DNA from: Pontixanthobacter aestiaquae
GTDB taxonomy: Bacteria > Pseudomonadota > Alphaproteobacteria > Sphingomonadales > Sphingomonadaceae
Assembly: GCF_009827455.1 (NCBI RefSeq)
Contig: NZ_WTYZ01000001.1
Span: forward strand, 2,055,001-2,119,000
Length of the DNA stretch: 64,000 bases
Reading direction: 5' to 3'
The position numbers and the translations under genes were made by a program. Positions 8,451 to 18,615 of the stretch are shown piece by piece. The notes beneath the pieces are model-generated. The model saw only the letters and a program-made list of their open reading frames with translations, did not search any database and was not told where the DNA came from. Position 1 is the first letter of the stretch. Each line of letters starts with the position of its first letter.

Positions 8451-9910
8451 ATGACGAAGAACATCGCCGACGCAGCGCGATCCGCAAGCTGGCCAAGCCA
8501 TATTGTCAGCAAATAACCAAGCGGCGAAATCACCAGAGTAGCGAGGCTTAACACGGCCCAACGCGCAGGGCTGTTGCTCTCAACAACGACATCAGCAGGT
8601 TCATCGAAATACATCACTTTGATGAACTTGATGTAGTAAAACGCACCAATAACGCTGGCCGCGATCCCGAGTGTTGCGAGCAGGATCAAATCAGCTTCAA
8701 CCGCTGCCTGGAAAATCACAAACTTGCCCCAGAAACCAAGCAGCGGCGGTATGCCTGCCAAACTGAACATCAACAGCAGGATGCACAATGCCAGCATTGG
8801 CCGCGTGCTCGACAGTCCAGAGATATCGGCAAAAGTCTCAAGCTGGTTGCCATCGCGGTCGCGTAGCATCAGCAGCGCGACAAAGCTGCCCAGGGCCATA
8901 AAGACGTAGATAGCAAGGTAGACCAGCATCGCGCTTGCCCCGGCCTCAGTTGCGACTGCCAAACCAATAAGAATAAACCCAACATTGTTGATCGAGCTGT
9001 AGGCCAGCAAGCGTTTGATATTCTCTTGTCCGATCGCGCCCAGTGCACCCACGACTATGGAGGCCAAGGCAGCGAAAATAATGATCTGCTGCCATGCAGT
9101 AGACTGCGCGCCGAACGGATCGAGAGCGATTCGCATTAAGATGGCGACAGCTGCTACCTTGGGTGCGGTTGCGAAAAATGCGGTAACCGGAGTCGGCGCG
9201 CCTTCGTAAACGTCGGGCGTCCACATATGGAAAGGTACTGCGGCAATCTTGAACGCCAGACCAGCCAAGACAAATACCACGCCAAACAGCGCTCCCGTTC
9301 CCATCCCGTCCGCCAAAGCAGCGCGAATGCCGAGATAGCTTGTGGAACCGGTGAAGCCATACACCAGACTCATGCCATAAAGCAGAATACCGCTCGCCAA
9401 TGCGCCGAGGACGAAATATTTCAGGCCTGCTTCCGCAGAGCGTTCATCGCTACGGCTATAACTGGCCAACACGTAAGATGAGAGGCTGCTCATTTCGAGG
9501 CCAATATAAAGTGTCATCAGATCGACGGCGGAAACCATGATCCCCATGCCCACCGCGCCAAAGATCATCAGCACCGGATATTCCGGGCGGTATTCACCCT
9601 TAGCATCGAAGAATTTGGGCGTTACGATCAAGCAGCCGATTGTCGCGAGATAAATCAGCAGCTTGGTGAAGTTGCTGAACGCGTCCATCCGGTAAAGACC
9701 GCTCCACGCATCGGCGCCTAGCGACAGGGCTTCATTGGTGAATAGCTCGATCACGACCGCGCTTGCCGCGACGAGCGCAGCAATTGCGAGATAAGTGACC
9801 GTTTTGGCTGATTTGTTGCCGGCAAAGGCCGCCACCATCAGCAGAGCTAAACCCGCGACCGAAAGAATGATTTCCGGCGCAGACAACTGGAATGAAAGCA
9901 GGAAGTCCAT
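8447..9910 (-). CDS. nuoN: NADH-quinone oxidoreductase subunit N
   Basis: 487 residues with about 14 membrane helices. It is one of the three antiporter-like proton-pumping subunits of complex I. Family motifs include EMSSLSSYVLAS, the Lys-containing GLAFKIAAVPFHMWTPDVYEG segment (residues shown only in part here) and LLAYSSINNVGF. The start ATG overlaps the nuoM stop (TGATG) and the stop overlaps the birA start, so the unit is translationally coupled. NuoN is normally the last nuo gene, as here. Confidence 0.97.
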   Translation of the reverse strand: MDFLLSFQLSAPEIILSVAGLALLMVAAFAGNKSAKTVTYLAIAALVAASAVVIELFTNEALSLGADAWSGLYRMDAFSNFTKLLIYLATIGCLIVTPKFFDAKGEYRPEYPVLMIFGAVGMGIMVSAVDLMTLYIGLEMSSLSSYVLASYSRSDERSAEAGLKYFVLGALASGILLYGMSLVYGFTGSTSYLGIRAALADGMGTGALFGVVFVLAGLAFKIAAVPFHMWTPDVYEGAPTPVTAFFATAPKVAAVAILMRIALDPFGAQSTAWQQIIIFAALASIVVGALGAIGQENIKRLLAYSSINNVGFILIGLAVATEAGASAMLVYLAIYVFMALGSFVALLMLRDRDGNQLETFADISGLSSTRPMLALCILLLMFSLAGIPPLLGFWGKFVIFQAAVEADLILLATLGIAASVIGAFYYIKFIKVMYFDEPADVVVESNSPARWAVLSLATLVISPLGYLLTIWLGQLADRAASAMFFVI

Positions 9911-11460
9911 CAGTGTGCTCCCTCTGCTTTCTTGTCGATTTCAGGCATTGCGTTGGCAGCCTCTTCTTTGGGTTCACCGATCACCAATTTCGCATCCCCT
10001 TCAGGAGCGGCGCGAGCGAGGCGCGCATCAAGCGCAGCAATGTCTGCACGCATTGGCGCGAGGAAGCTTTCGGGATAGACGCCCATCCACAGCACCGCCG
10101 CAGCAATCGGGCCCAGCATAATCCATTCACGCAGAGACAAGTCTTTCATTGCAGCGGCGTCAGCGTTTTTCTGCTCACCGAAAGCAACACGGCGATAGAG
10201 ATACAGCATGTAACCTGCGCCGAGGATAATGCCGGTTGTGAGCACGAAGGTCGTCAGACTCGAAACTTTGTAAACACCGGCGAGACTGAGGAACTCGGCA
10301 ACGAAGCCGCTGGTGCCGGGCAGACCGATACTGGCCATCGTGAACAGCAAGAAGAACAACGCATATTTCGGCATGTTGATCGCAAGGCCGCCATACCGGT
10401 CGATCTCGCGCGTATGCAGCTGGTCGTAGATAATCCCCACGCACAGGAACAATGCGCCCGATACCAGGCCGTGACTCAGCATCATCACCATTGCGCCTTC
10501 CAGACCCTGCACATTGAACGCAAACAGGCCAGCCGTCACGATGGCCATGTGCGCGACCGAGCTATAGGCGATCAGCTTCTTCATATCGTGCTGGACCAGC
10601 GCGATCAGGCTGGTGACAATCACAGCCACCATCGACAGACCGAAGATCAACCACACAAATTGCGCGGACGCCTCGGGGAACATTGGAAGGCTGAAGCGGA
10701 TGAAGCCATAGCCCCCCATCTTCAGCAGGACGCCCGCCAGAATGACCGAGCCGGCCGTTGGTGCCTGAACGTGTGCATCGGGAAGCCAAGTGTGGACCGG
10801 CCACATGGGCATTTTCACGGCGAAGCTGGCGAAAAATGCGAGCCATAGCCACGTCTGCGCCTCTGGCGCGAAGTCGTAATTCATCAGCGTCGGGATGTAT
10901 GTCGTGCCCGCTTCATTCACCATCCACAGCATCGCGACCAGCATCAGAACCGAGCCGAGCAGCGTGTAGAGGAAGAATTTATAGCTGGCGTAAATCCGGT
11001 TATCGCCGCCCCAGATGCCGATGATCAGATACATCGGGATCAGTCCGGCCTCAAAGAAGATGTAGAACAGGAACATATCCTGCGCGGCGAACACGCCGAT
11101 CATCAGCAATTCCATAAACAGGAACGCGGCCATATATTCGCCCACACGCTTCTGGATCGATTCCCAACTTGCGAGGATGCAGATCGGCATCAGGAATACC
11201 GACAGAACGATCAGCATTAGCGCGATACCGTCGATACCCAACGCATAGCTAAAGCCGGCAAACAGCTCTGCCCGCTCGGTAAACTGCCATTGCGCGCCGC
11301 CGATGTCGTAATTGACCCACAGCATAATGCCGAGTGCCAAATCGATCAGCGTCGCGGCCAGCGCGATGACGCGCGCTGTTTCCGCTTTAACGAACAGACA
11401 CGCGACCGCAGCCACGGCCAGAACGGCCAGCATCACGGAAAGGATGGGGAAACCGCCCAT
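9910..11460 (-). CDS. nuoM: NADH-quinone oxidoreductase subunit M
   Basis: 516 residues and about 14 membrane helices; antiporter-like membrane-arm subunit of complex I. The essential TM5 Glu region (FYIFFEAGLIPMYLIIG), the TM7 Lys region (FAVKMPMWPVHTWLPDAH) and the later HDMKKLIAYSSVAHM segment are all present. The ATG at 11460 shares its A with the nuoL TAA (TAATG) and gives the usual MGGFPILS N-terminus; an in-frame ATG five codons upstream at 11475 lies inside nuoL and is less likely. A charged C-terminal tail of about 45 residues (EGDAKLVIGEPKEEA...) extends beyond the last helix. Confidence 0.97.
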   Translation of the reverse strand: MGGFPILSVMLAVLAVAAVACLFVKAETARVIALAATLIDLALGIMLWVNYDIGGAQWQFTERAELFAGFSYALGIDGIALMLIVLSVFLMPICILASWESIQKRVGEYMAAFLFMELLMIGVFAAQDMFLFYIFFEAGLIPMYLIIGIWGGDNRIYASYKFFLYTLLGSVLMLVAMLWMVNEAGTTYIPTLMNYDFAPEAQTWLWLAFFASFAVKMPMWPVHTWLPDAHVQAPTAGSVILAGVLLKMGGYGFIRFSLPMFPEASAQFVWLIFGLSMVAVIVTSLIALVQHDMKKLIAYSSVAHMAIVTAGLFAFNVQGLEGAMVMMLSHGLVSGALFLCVGIIYDQLHTREIDRYGGLAINMPKYALFFLLFTMASIGLPGTSGFVAEFLSLAGVYKVSSLTTFVLTTGIILGAGYMLYLYRRVAFGEQKNADAAAMKDLSLREWIMLGPIAAAVLWMGVYPESFLAPMRADIAALDARLARAAPEGDAKLVIGEPKEEAANAMPEIDKKAEGAH

Positions 11461-13457
11461 TACATCAGCACCCATGTGATCGCAGCAACAACCCCGAGGA
11501 TCATCACCAGCGCATAAGAATTAAGATAGCCCGACTGGATCTTCTTGGCCGCGACGGTGCCCTTTTGGACGATCCACGCCGCGCCATTCGGACCAAAGCG
11601 GTCGATGATACCCTGATCACCAATGATCCAGAATTTCCGGCCCAGCCAGAATGCGGGACGGACGAACAGGAAGTTATAGAGCTCGTCGAAATACCATTTG
11701 TTGAACACGAAGCGGTGCACGTAGCGGAACTGGTCCACGAACTTGCCTGGGATCGAGGTGTCCTTGATATAGGCCAGCCAGGCGCCGAACAGGCCGAGCA
11801 GCATGACCACGAAGGCCGAATATTTCACCCAGTACGGAACAGCATGCATCGCATCGATCAAATTCGCGTTGTAGAAGATCGAGCTTCCCCAGAACGCAGC
11901 ATCATCGAGGAAGCTTGGCGCAAATACTTGTCCGGCGAAGATTGCGCCGAGCGAGAGTACGCCTAGCGGAACCAGCATCGACACAGGGCTCTCATGCGGT
12001 TGATAGCCGCCGGTTGTGTCCTCGCCAGCTTCTTCAGGTGTCTTGTGGACGCTGTGCTGGATATGCTCGCTCTCGATCCAGCGCGGTTTGCCCCAGAAGG
12101 TCAGGAACATCAGACGCCAGCTATAAAAGCTGGTCAGAAGCGCCGCGAACACACCCATCCAGAAGGCAAATGTGCCAAGGCCAGTGCCGCGCGCAAAGGC
12201 GACCTCGAGAATGGCATCTTTCGACCAGAATCCAGCAAAGCCAGCCCCAAGGTGGTAAACGCCAACACCGGTGATCGCCAATGTTCCGAACATCATCGCC
12301 CAGAAGGTGAGCGGGATCTTTTTACGCAGACCGCCATAGTAGCGCATGTCTTGCTCGTGATGCATCGCATGGATCACTGAACCGGCGCCTAGGAACAACA
12401 GCGCTTTGAAGAATGCGTGCGTGAACAGGTGGAACATCGCGACGCCGTATGCTCCAACGCCAGCAGCGAAGAACATGTATCCCAGCTGCGAGCAGGTTGA
12501 GTACGCAATGACCCGCTTGATGTCCCACTGCGTCGTTCCGATTGTCGCCGCGAAAATACACGTCGCGGCCCCGACGAATGTCACCATCGCGAGAGCGATC
12601 GGAGCAGCTTCAAACATTGGCGAGAGGCGGCAGACCATGAATACGCCCGCTGTGACCATCGTAGCGGCGTGGATCAGGGCAGAGACGGGTGTCGGCCCTT
12701 CCATCGCGTCTGGAAGCCAAGTGTGCAGACCAAGCTGCGCCGACTTACCCATCGCACCGATGAACAGCAGGATGCACAGAATATCCATCGTGTGCATGCG
12801 GTAGCCCATGAAACCGATAGTCGCGCCGCTCATCGAAGGTGCAGCTTCGAGAATTTCCGGAATGCTGGTCGTACCAAAAACAATGAATGTGCCGAAGATA
12901 CCCAGCATAAAGCCAAGGTCACCCACGCGGTTGACCACGAAGGCTTTGATTGCCGCCGCGTTGGCGGTCGGCTTCTTGAACCAGAATCCGATTAGCAGAT
13001 AAGACGCCAGGCCCACCCCTTCCCAACCAAAGAACATCTGGACGAGGTTGTCGGCGGTCACCAGCATCAACATAGCGAAGGTGAACAGGCTGAGATAAGC
13101 GAAGAAGCGCGGTTGATCCGGATCCTCGTCCATATAGCCCCAGCTATACAGGTGCACGAGCGCGGACACGGTGGTGATGACCACCAGCATGACCGCTGTG
13201 AGCGTATCGACCCGCAGCGCCCAATCAAAGCTCAGATTACCTGATTGGACCCATTGCAGAACCGGAACAACTTCAGCCGTGGTGGTTCCGCTAATGAAGC
13301 CGAGAAAGATCGGCCAGCTAAGCACGCACGACACGAACAGCGAGCCGGTCGTTATCGCTTTGACGACAGTGTTGCCAAGCGCACGGTTACCCAGCCCGCC
13401 AACAATGGCTGCGAGCAAAGGCAGGAATACGATAAGCAGGATCGAAGTGTGGAGCAC
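11460..13457 (-). CDS. nuoL: NADH-quinone oxidoreductase subunit L
   Basis: 665 residues with about 16 helices; the distal antiporter-like subunit of complex I, whose long lateral helix runs along the membrane arm. Recognisable segments include [39 protein letters not shown] and [20 protein letters not shown], with the pump Lys/Glu residues in place. The C-terminal part carries the amphipathic lateral helix and final membrane helix ([17 protein letters not shown]). It begins 6 bp after nuoK and overlaps nuoM by one base. Confidence 0.97.
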   Translation of the reverse strand: MLHTSILLIVFLPLLAAIVGGLGNRALGNTVVKAITTGSLFVSCVLSWPIFLGFISGTTTAEVVPVLQWVQSGNLSFDWALRVDTLTAVMLVVITTVSALVHLYSWGYMDEDPDQPRFFAYLSLFTFAMLMLVTADNLVQMFFGWEGVGLASYLLIGFWFKKPTANAAAIKAFVVNRVGDLGFMLGIFGTFIVFGTTSIPEILEAAPSMSGATIGFMGYRMHTMDILCILLFIGAMGKSAQLGLHTWLPDAMEGPTPVSALIHAATMVTAGVFMVCRLSPMFEAAPIALAMVTFVGAATCIFAATIGTTQWDIKRVIAYSTCSQLGYMFFAAGVGAYGVAMFHLFTHAFFKALLFLGAGSVIHAMHHEQDMRYYGGLRKKIPLTFWAMMFGTLAITGVGVYHLGAGFAGFWSKDAILEVAFARGTGLGTFAFWMGVFAALLTSFYSWRLMFLTFWGKPRWIESEHIQHSVHKTPEEAGEDTTGGYQPHESPVSMLVPLGVLSLGAIFAGQVFAPSFLDDAAFWGSSIFYNANLIDAMHAVPYWVKYSAFVVMLLGLFGAWLAYIKDTSIPGKFVDQFRYVHRFVFNKWYFDELYNFLFVRPAFWLGRKFWIIGDQGIIDRFGPNGAAWIVQKGTVAAKKIQSGYLNSYALVMILGVVAAITWVLM

Positions 13458-13463
13458 CGGTGC

Positions 13464-13784
13464 TTATCCCTTCATCCGGTTGACATCGTCGACCGCGATA
13501 GTGCCGCGGCCGCGGAAGTAGATGACGAGAATGGCAAGCCCGATAGCCGCCTCTGCCGCCGCAACGGTCAGCACGAACATAGCGAACACTTGCCCGGTCA
13601 GATCATTCAGGAAGGCGCTGAACGCCACCAATTGAATGTTCACCGCGAGCAGGATCAGCTCGATAGCCATCAAAATGATAATCACATTCTTCCGGTTGAG
13701 GAAGATACCGAGCACGCCGAGCACGAACAGGATCGCGCTGACGACGATAAAGTGTTCGATAGCGATACCGCCTAGATCGGTCAT
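13464..13784 (-). CDS. nuoK: NADH-quinone oxidoreductase subunit K
   Basis: 106 residues, three membrane helices. NuoK contributes two buried Glu residues to proton translocation; both helices are recognisable ([15 protein letters not shown] and [15 protein letters not shown]). The start overlaps the nuoJ stop by ATGA. The N-terminus [12 protein letters not shown] is a few residues longer than many homologues but fits the overlap. Confidence 0.97.
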   Translation of the reverse strand: MTDLGGIAIEHFIVVSAILFVLGVLGIFLNRKNVIIILMAIELILLAVNIQLVAFSAFLNDLTGQVFAMFVLTVAAAEAAIGLAILVIYFRGRGTIAVDDVNRMKG

Positions 13785-14404
13785 AGCTCGACCCCCTTGC
13801 CCACTTCGGGGTTCATCATTTCGGTTGCGTCTTCCGGCCGGCGGCGGTTCTGTTTGCCGATATCCTGCTGACCACGCACATCTGCCGCGCTTTTTTCAAG
13901 CGTGAGGACAATCGCGCCAATCATCGCCACCAGCAGGATGATACCGGCTGCTTCGAAAAGGAAGATATATTTGCTGTAGAGCAACGTACCGAGCGAGGTG
14001 ATATTGCTTTCATCCACCATCGGCGCGGCAGAACCATCCGCGACGCCGAGTTCGAGTGCGCCGGCCTGATAGGCACCAATCCCCAAGACCAGCTCGGCAA
14101 GCAGCACCAGGGCAATCGCGATCCCCAGCGGGAAATTCTTGATGAAACCGGCCCGCATTTCGGCGAAATCGATGTTCAACATCATCACCACAAACAGGAA
14201 TAACACCGCGACCGCCCCGACATAAACGATGACCAGCAGCATCGCGATAAACTCCGCCCCGACCAGGACCATAAGGCCCGCCGCATTGAAGAATGCCACG
14301 ATGAGCCACAGCACGGAATGCACCGGGTTACGCGAAGTAATGGTGAACACACCACTGGCGATCACAAGAAGCGCGAACAGGTAAAAGGCGAGTGTCTGGA
14401 TCAT
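13781..14404 (-). CDS. nuoJ: NADH-quinone oxidoreductase subunit J
   Basis: 207 residues, five membrane helices. NuoJ lies at the junction of the hydrophilic and membrane arms of complex I. The conserved TM3 segment [19 protein letters not shown] is present, which contains the pi-bulge helix implicated in coupling. The C-terminal 35 residues are polar ([20 protein letters not shown]), longer than in E. coli. The gene starts 15 bp after nuoI and overlaps nuoK by ATGA. Confidence 0.97.
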   Translation of the reverse strand: MIQTLAFYLFALLVIASGVFTITSRNPVHSVLWLIVAFFNAAGLMVLVGAEFIAMLLVIVYVGAVAVLFLFVVMMLNIDFAEMRAGFIKNFPLGIAIALVLLAELVLGIGAYQAGALELGVADGSAAPMVDESNITSLGTLLYSKYIFLFEAAGIILLVAMIGAIVLTLEKSAADVRGQQDIGKQNRRRPEDATEMMNPEVGKGVEL

Positions 14405-14419
14405 TGTTGCGCGCGCCCC

Positions 14420-14908
14420 CTATCTGTACGGCGCATCGGCTTCAAGGTTAGCGGCCAGTGCCCGCTCCCACTTGTCCCCGTTAGCCAACAATTTTGCTTT
14501 GTCGTACAGCAATTCTTCGCGTGTTTCGGTTGCGTATTCGAAGTTCGGTCCCTCGACGATAGCATCAACCGGGCAGGCTTCCTGACAGAAACCGCAATAG
14601 ATGCATTTCGTCATATCGATGTCGTAACGCGTGGTGCGGCGGCTGCCGTCCTCGCGCGGTTCTGACTCGATGGTAATCGCTTGCGCCGGACATACCGCTT
14701 CGCACAGTTTACAGGCGATGCAGCGCTCTTCCCCATTGGGATAGCGGCGCAGCGCATGCTCGCCGCGGAAACGCGGGCTAAGCGGGTTCTTTTCGAACGG
14801 ATAATTGATCGTCACCTTGGGTTTGAAAAAGTACTTCAAGGTCAGCATATGCGCCTTGACGATTTCCCACAGGGTAAACGATTTGATGAGGTGTGTGAGA
14901 GTGCTCAT
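14420..14908 (-). CDS. nuoI: NADH-quinone oxidoreductase subunit I
   Basis: 162 residues. It carries the two [4Fe-4S] clusters N6a and N6b that pass electrons toward NuoB. Two CxxCxxCxxxCP motifs are at about residues 63-73 ([12 protein letters not shown]) and 102-112 ([12 protein letters not shown]). The ATG at 14908 overlaps the stop of the upstream 130-aa gene by ATGA and yields [11 protein letters not shown]; a longer frame to 14944 would sit inside that gene and is rejected. The preceding gene is not a canonical nuo gene but an inserted exported protein. Confidence 0.97.
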   Translation of the reverse strand: MSTLTHLIKSFTLWEIVKAHMLTLKYFFKPKVTINYPFEKNPLSPRFRGEHALRRYPNGEERCIACKLCEAVCPAQAITIESEPREDGSRRTTRYDIDMTKCIYCGFCQEACPVDAIVEGPNFEYATETREELLYDKAKLLANGDKWERALAANLEADAPYR

Positions 14909-15297
14909 GATGCCTCGCTCTCGCTGGCTGTGGCCACGGTGCATGTGCCCTTGACTTCCATTGTTTCGCCGTCGGGCATGGTGCCCTTTATCGCGATGGC
15001 GCTGGTGCCTGCCTCCAGATCGACATCACTGATGTCGAGCTCGACATCGAAATCGGTTGCAGTCAGTTTGATGTACAGACTCGTCGGAAGCCCATCGAAG
15101 ACCTGAGCGATCTTGCGATCCGCTGCCAGCACTTCGCCATCACCGGTAACTTTGTAGAGCGTCAGTACGTTGCCGCGATGCGCCGCAGTAACTTCCTCCG
15201 AAGGTGCGAATATGGTCAGATAGGCTGTATCAGCACGACAATCGAATGTCGTGCCGGCCATTGCAGCGGTTGCGGCTGTAGCTAGAAAGATGCTCAT
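14905..15297 (-). CDS. Exported hypothetical protein embedded between nuoH and nuoI
   Basis: 130 residues of unknown family. The N-terminal [20 protein letters not shown] looks like a short signal peptide with a possible AMA cleavage site. The mature part is acidic and beta-rich ([32 protein letters not shown]) with two Cys residues, one just after the signal peptide and one near the C-terminus (GTCTV), which could form a disulphide. It overlaps nuoH upstream and nuoI downstream by ATGA on both sides, so it must be translated with complex I. A periplasmic role related to complex I or its assembly is inferred from position only. Confidence 0.8.
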   Translation of the reverse strand: MSIFLATAATAAMAGTTFDCRADTAYLTIFAPSEEVTAAHRGNVLTLYKVTGDGEVLAADRKIAQVFDGLPTSLYIKLTATDFDVELDISDVDLEAGTSAIAIKGTMPDGETMEVKGTCTVATASESEAS

Positions 15298-16343
15298 AGC
15301 GGCGCGTACCTCGTCAGCATGAGATAGCCTGAGATCAAAACCACGAACAGCAGGCTCAGCGGCAGAAACACTTTCCAGCCAAGGCGCATCAATTGGTCAT
15401 AGCGGTACCGGGGCACGGTTCCCCAGGTCCAGCTAAAGATGAAGAAGAACACGAACATCTTCCCGAACAGCCAGATCCAACCCGGTACGGCGTATAGCGG
15501 CTCCCACTCGACCGGAGGCAACCATCCGCCGAAGAACAGGATCGCGCAGAGTGCGCACATCAGCAGGATGTTGGCATATTCACCGAGCCAAAACAGCGCG
15601 AAGGACATTGAGCTATATTCGGTTTGATAACCGGCGACGAGTTCAGATTCAGCCTCGGTCAAATCGAATGGCGCGCGTGCTGTCTCTGCCATCGCGGAAA
15701 TCAGGAACATCACGAACAGCGGGAACAGCAGCGGGTTAAACGCGAAGGCATTAACAAAGCCCAAGCCGTGCCCCTTCTGCGCAATGATAATATCGTTCAG
15801 ATTGAAGGAGTTTGCCCACAGAACAACACACACCAGAATGAACCCGATCGAGACCTCATAAGAGATCATCTGCGCCGCTGCCCGCATTGCGGAGAAAAAC
15901 GGATATTTGGAGTTCGACGCCCAGCCCGAAATCACCACGCCATAAACGCCAAGCGAGCTCACTGCGAGAACATAGAGCAGGCCGACATTGATATCCGCGA
16001 GCACCGCGCCCGAATTGAACGGAATCACCGCCCATGCGGCGAGCGCCACGGTAAAGGTGATAATCGGTGCGAGCAGGAACAAGACCTTATTCGCTGCCGA
16101 AGGAATGATCGTTTCCTGTAGGAATACCTTCAGACCATCAGCGAAGCTTTGCAGCAAACCAAATGGACCGACCACGTTGGGCCCGCGCCGCATCATAATC
16201 GCGCCGAGGACCTTGCGGTCGACATAAATAATCATCGCCACCGCCAACATCAGCGGCAGGGCAATCAACAGAATGCCTGCGATGGTCGCAGCGAACCACG
16301 CAAATTCGTAGCTCATGCCGAGGGATTGGAAATATTCGGTCAT
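15294..16343 (-). CDS. nuoH: NADH-quinone oxidoreductase subunit H
   Basis: 349 residues with eight or nine membrane helices. NuoH forms most of the quinone-entry chamber with NuoB and NuoD. Conserved motifs include [34 protein letters not shown], and the acidic loop [17 protein letters not shown]. The start overlaps the 89-aa gene by ATGA, and the stop overlaps the 130-aa exported gene by ATGA. Confidence 0.97.
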   Translation of the reverse strand: MTEYFQSLGMSYEFAWFAATIAGILLIALPLMLAVAMIIYVDRKVLGAIMMRRGPNVVGPFGLLQSFADGLKVFLQETIIPSAANKVLFLLAPIITFTVALAAWAVIPFNSGAVLADINVGLLYVLAVSSLGVYGVVISGWASNSKYPFFSAMRAAAQMISYEVSIGFILVCVVLWANSFNLNDIIIAQKGHGLGFVNAFAFNPLLFPLFVMFLISAMAETARAPFDLTEAESELVAGYQTEYSSMSFALFWLGEYANILLMCALCAILFFGGWLPPVEWEPLYAVPGWIWLFGKMFVFFFIFSWTWGTVPRYRYDQLMRLGWKVFLPLSLLFVVLISGYLMLTRYAPL

Positions 16344-16609
16344 TCCGCCGCTCCTTGCAGCTTGTCGAATATCGCGATCAAAACTTGGATGATCGCTCCG
16401 TTTGACACCATATATGCCGCATCAGAGAAGGCACTGTAGAGCGCAATTGACTTTTGATACGCAACGACGTTCCCCAAGGTAGGATCGCTGTAACCCATCA
16501 TCGACGTGATATTCATCCATTGATTGGCAACATTCCAAATGAACAGAAGCACTGCGATCCCATAAAAAATGTACGGCAACCGTCGTAGCAAGGCGGGAAG
16601 CTGGATCAT
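16340..16609 (-). CDS. Small membrane protein embedded between nuoG and nuoH
   Basis: 89 residues, not recognised as any complex I core subunit. One clear membrane helix is at about 12-30 ([20 protein letters not shown]) and a weaker hydrophobic helix at about 67-83 ([18 protein letters not shown]). It overlaps nuoG upstream and nuoH downstream by ATGA, so it has been kept in tight translational coupling with complex I. It could be an accessory or assembly factor; this is inferred from position. Similar unassigned reading frames occur in other alphaproteobacterial complex I operons. Confidence 0.82.
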   Translation of the reverse strand: MIQLPALLRRLPYIFYGIAVLLFIWNVANQWMNITSMMGYSDPTLGNVVAYQKSIALYSAFSDAAYMVSNGAIIQVLIAIFDKLQGAAE

Positions 16610-18615
16610 TCCGCCGCCTCCGCCAGTTCTTCACCCTGAAGCAGTTCTGCCGAGCATTGTTGCATCGTCGCGCTGGCACGAGCGATGGGGTTGGTCAGGT
16701 AGAAATCCTTGATCGGATAGGCGGAAATGGTGCCTTCTGCCTTGGCTTTGCTGTCAGCTTTCGGAAGATCGCCGAAATCGGCCAGACCCTCTTCTCCCAA
16801 CGCCGGAACAGCCTTGATCATCGCGACTTGCAATTCGGCAAAGCTGTCAAAACCAACACTGACACCCAAAGCATCCGCAAGCGCGCGCAGGATGGTCCAA
16901 TCCTCACGTGCATCGCCCGGGGCAAACACTGCCTTCTCGGCGAATTGTACGCGGCCTTCGGTGTTGACGTAAGTGCCGTCTTTCTCGGCATAAGACGCAG
17001 CCGGCAGGATGATCTCCGCCGCATGCGCGCCTTTGTCACCGTGGTGGCCGATATAGACTTTCAGCGCATCGGCGAATGGTTCGAAATCCATCTCGTCGGC
17101 GCCCAGCGAGAACACAACCCTTGGCTTCGCTTTGACAATATCCGCCATGCCGTTTTTCTGCGCATAGCCGAGCATTAACCCGCCCATCCGCGCAGCAGAG
17201 AAGTGCATCACGTTGAAACCGTTCCAGCCATCTTTAACCAGCTTGAACTTGTCGATGAGTTTGAGGCCAGCACCCAGCGCACCTTGTGCCAACGCCGCGC
17301 CGCCCATGATGACCGCAGGCCGTTCGGCCTTCTTCATCGCATCGCCAAGCGCTTTCGGAATACGGTTCAGAACCGAGAGATCTTCACCAAGGAAGGTTGC
17401 TGGATAGGTGGTTTCCCATTCAGGGCCGACCACAAACACTTGCGCGCCGTTCTTCACAGCCTTTCGAATGCGGACGTTGACCAGCGCCGCTTCCCAGCGA
17501 ACGTGGCTGCCCACAATCAGGATCGCATCGGCTGTTTCGATACCAGCGAAAGTCGTGTTGAAATTGACCGCAGCCAAGTTCGACACATCATAATCCACAC
17601 CAGTCTGGCGGCCTTCAAGCAGTGTACTGCCCATCGCGCCCAGGAGCGCCTTGGCCGCGAACATCGTTTCGCAATCGACCATATCTCCGGCAATAGCGGC
17701 GATATTCTTTCCTGGTTTGGCTTTGGCGATAGCTTTGAAGGCCTCATCCCAACTCGACTCGGTCAACTTGCCTCGCTTGCGCATGAACACTTTGTCGAGA
17801 CGGCGCTTGGTCAGGCCATCGACCTGATAGCGGCCTTTGTCGCTCAGCCATTCCTCGTTCACGTCATCATTGATGCGCGGCAACGCGCGCATAACTTCGC
17901 GGCCACGGCTGTCGAGCCGAATATTCGCACCAACCGCGTCCGACACGTCGATGCTGAGTGTTTTCTTGAGCTCCCACGGACGCGCCTCAAAGGCGTAGGG
18001 GCGTGACGTCAAGGCGCCAACCGGACAAAGATCAATCACATTGGCGCTGAGCTCGTGCGCAGCAGCCTGCTCAAGATAGGTTGTGATCTGCATATCTTCG
18101 CCGCGATACAGCGCGCCGATCTCGTCTACACCCGCGATCTCTTCCGAGAAACGCACACAGCGGGTACAGTGAATGCAGCGCGTCATTACCGTCTTGATCA
18201 GCGGACCCATATATTTCTCGGTCACCGCGCGCTTGTTTGCGTCATAACGCGTCGCGCCGCGGCCATAGGCCATCGACTGGTCTTGCAGATCGCACTCGCC
18301 ACCCTGATCGCAAATCGGGCAATCGAGCGGGTGATTGATGAGCAAAAACTCCATCACACCTTCGCGCGCGGTTTTGACCATCTCGCTGTCGGTTCGAATT
18401 TCCTGACCGTCTGCGGCAGGTAGCGCGCAGCTGGCCTGGGGCTTAGGCGGCCCAGGCTTCACTTCGACCAGACACATGCGGCAATTGCCCGCAATGCTCA
18501 GCCGTTCATGATAGCAGAAACGCGGGATTTCTTTACCAGCAAGCTCACACGCCTGAAGGACAGTCGCGCCTGCCGGGACTTCGAGTTCCTGTCCGTCTAC
18601 GGTTACCTTAGGCAT
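16606..18615 (-). CDS. nuoG: NADH-quinone oxidoreductase subunit G
   Basis: 669 residues. The largest peripheral-arm subunit of complex I carries a chain of Fe-S clusters. The [2Fe-2S] ligands are C34, C45, C48 and C63; H95, C99, C102 and C108 form the His-ligated N5 site; C147, C150 and C153 with a later Cys (LCPVGALTS) form N4. The molybdopterin-like domain that follows lacks the extra N7 cluster. The ATG overlaps the stop of the upstream 261-aa gene (TAATG), and the C-terminal EELAEAAE ends in the ATGA overlap with the 89-aa gene. Confidence 0.97.
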   Translation of the reverse strand: MPKVTVDGQELEVPAGATVLQACELAGKEIPRFCYHERLSIAGNCRMCLVEVKPGPPKPQASCALPAADGQEIRTDSEMVKTAREGVMEFLLINHPLDCPICDQGGECDLQDQSMAYGRGATRYDANKRAVTEKYMGPLIKTVMTRCIHCTRCVRFSEEIAGVDEIGALYRGEDMQITTYLEQAAAHELSANVIDLCPVGALTSRPYAFEARPWELKKTLSIDVSDAVGANIRLDSRGREVMRALPRINDDVNEEWLSDKGRYQVDGLTKRRLDKVFMRKRGKLTESSWDEAFKAIAKAKPGKNIAAIAGDMVDCETMFAAKALLGAMGSTLLEGRQTGVDYDVSNLAAVNFNTTFAGIETADAILIVGSHVRWEAALVNVRIRKAVKNGAQVFVVGPEWETTYPATFLGEDLSVLNRIPKALGDAMKKAERPAVIMGGAALAQGALGAGLKLIDKFKLVKDGWNGFNVMHFSAARMGGLMLGYAQKNGMADIVKAKPRVVFSLGADEMDFEPFADALKVYIGHHGDKGAHAAEIILPAASYAEKDGTYVNTEGRVQFAEKAVFAPGDAREDWTILRALADALGVSVGFDSFAELQVAMIKAVPALGEEGLADFGDLPKADSKAKAEGTISAYPIKDFYLTNPIARASATMQQCSAELLQGEELAEAAE

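Noticed and set aside
9892..10848. 318-codon plus-strand frame
   Set aside because: Antisense to nuoM, rich in His/Gln as expected from reverse membrane-protein codons.
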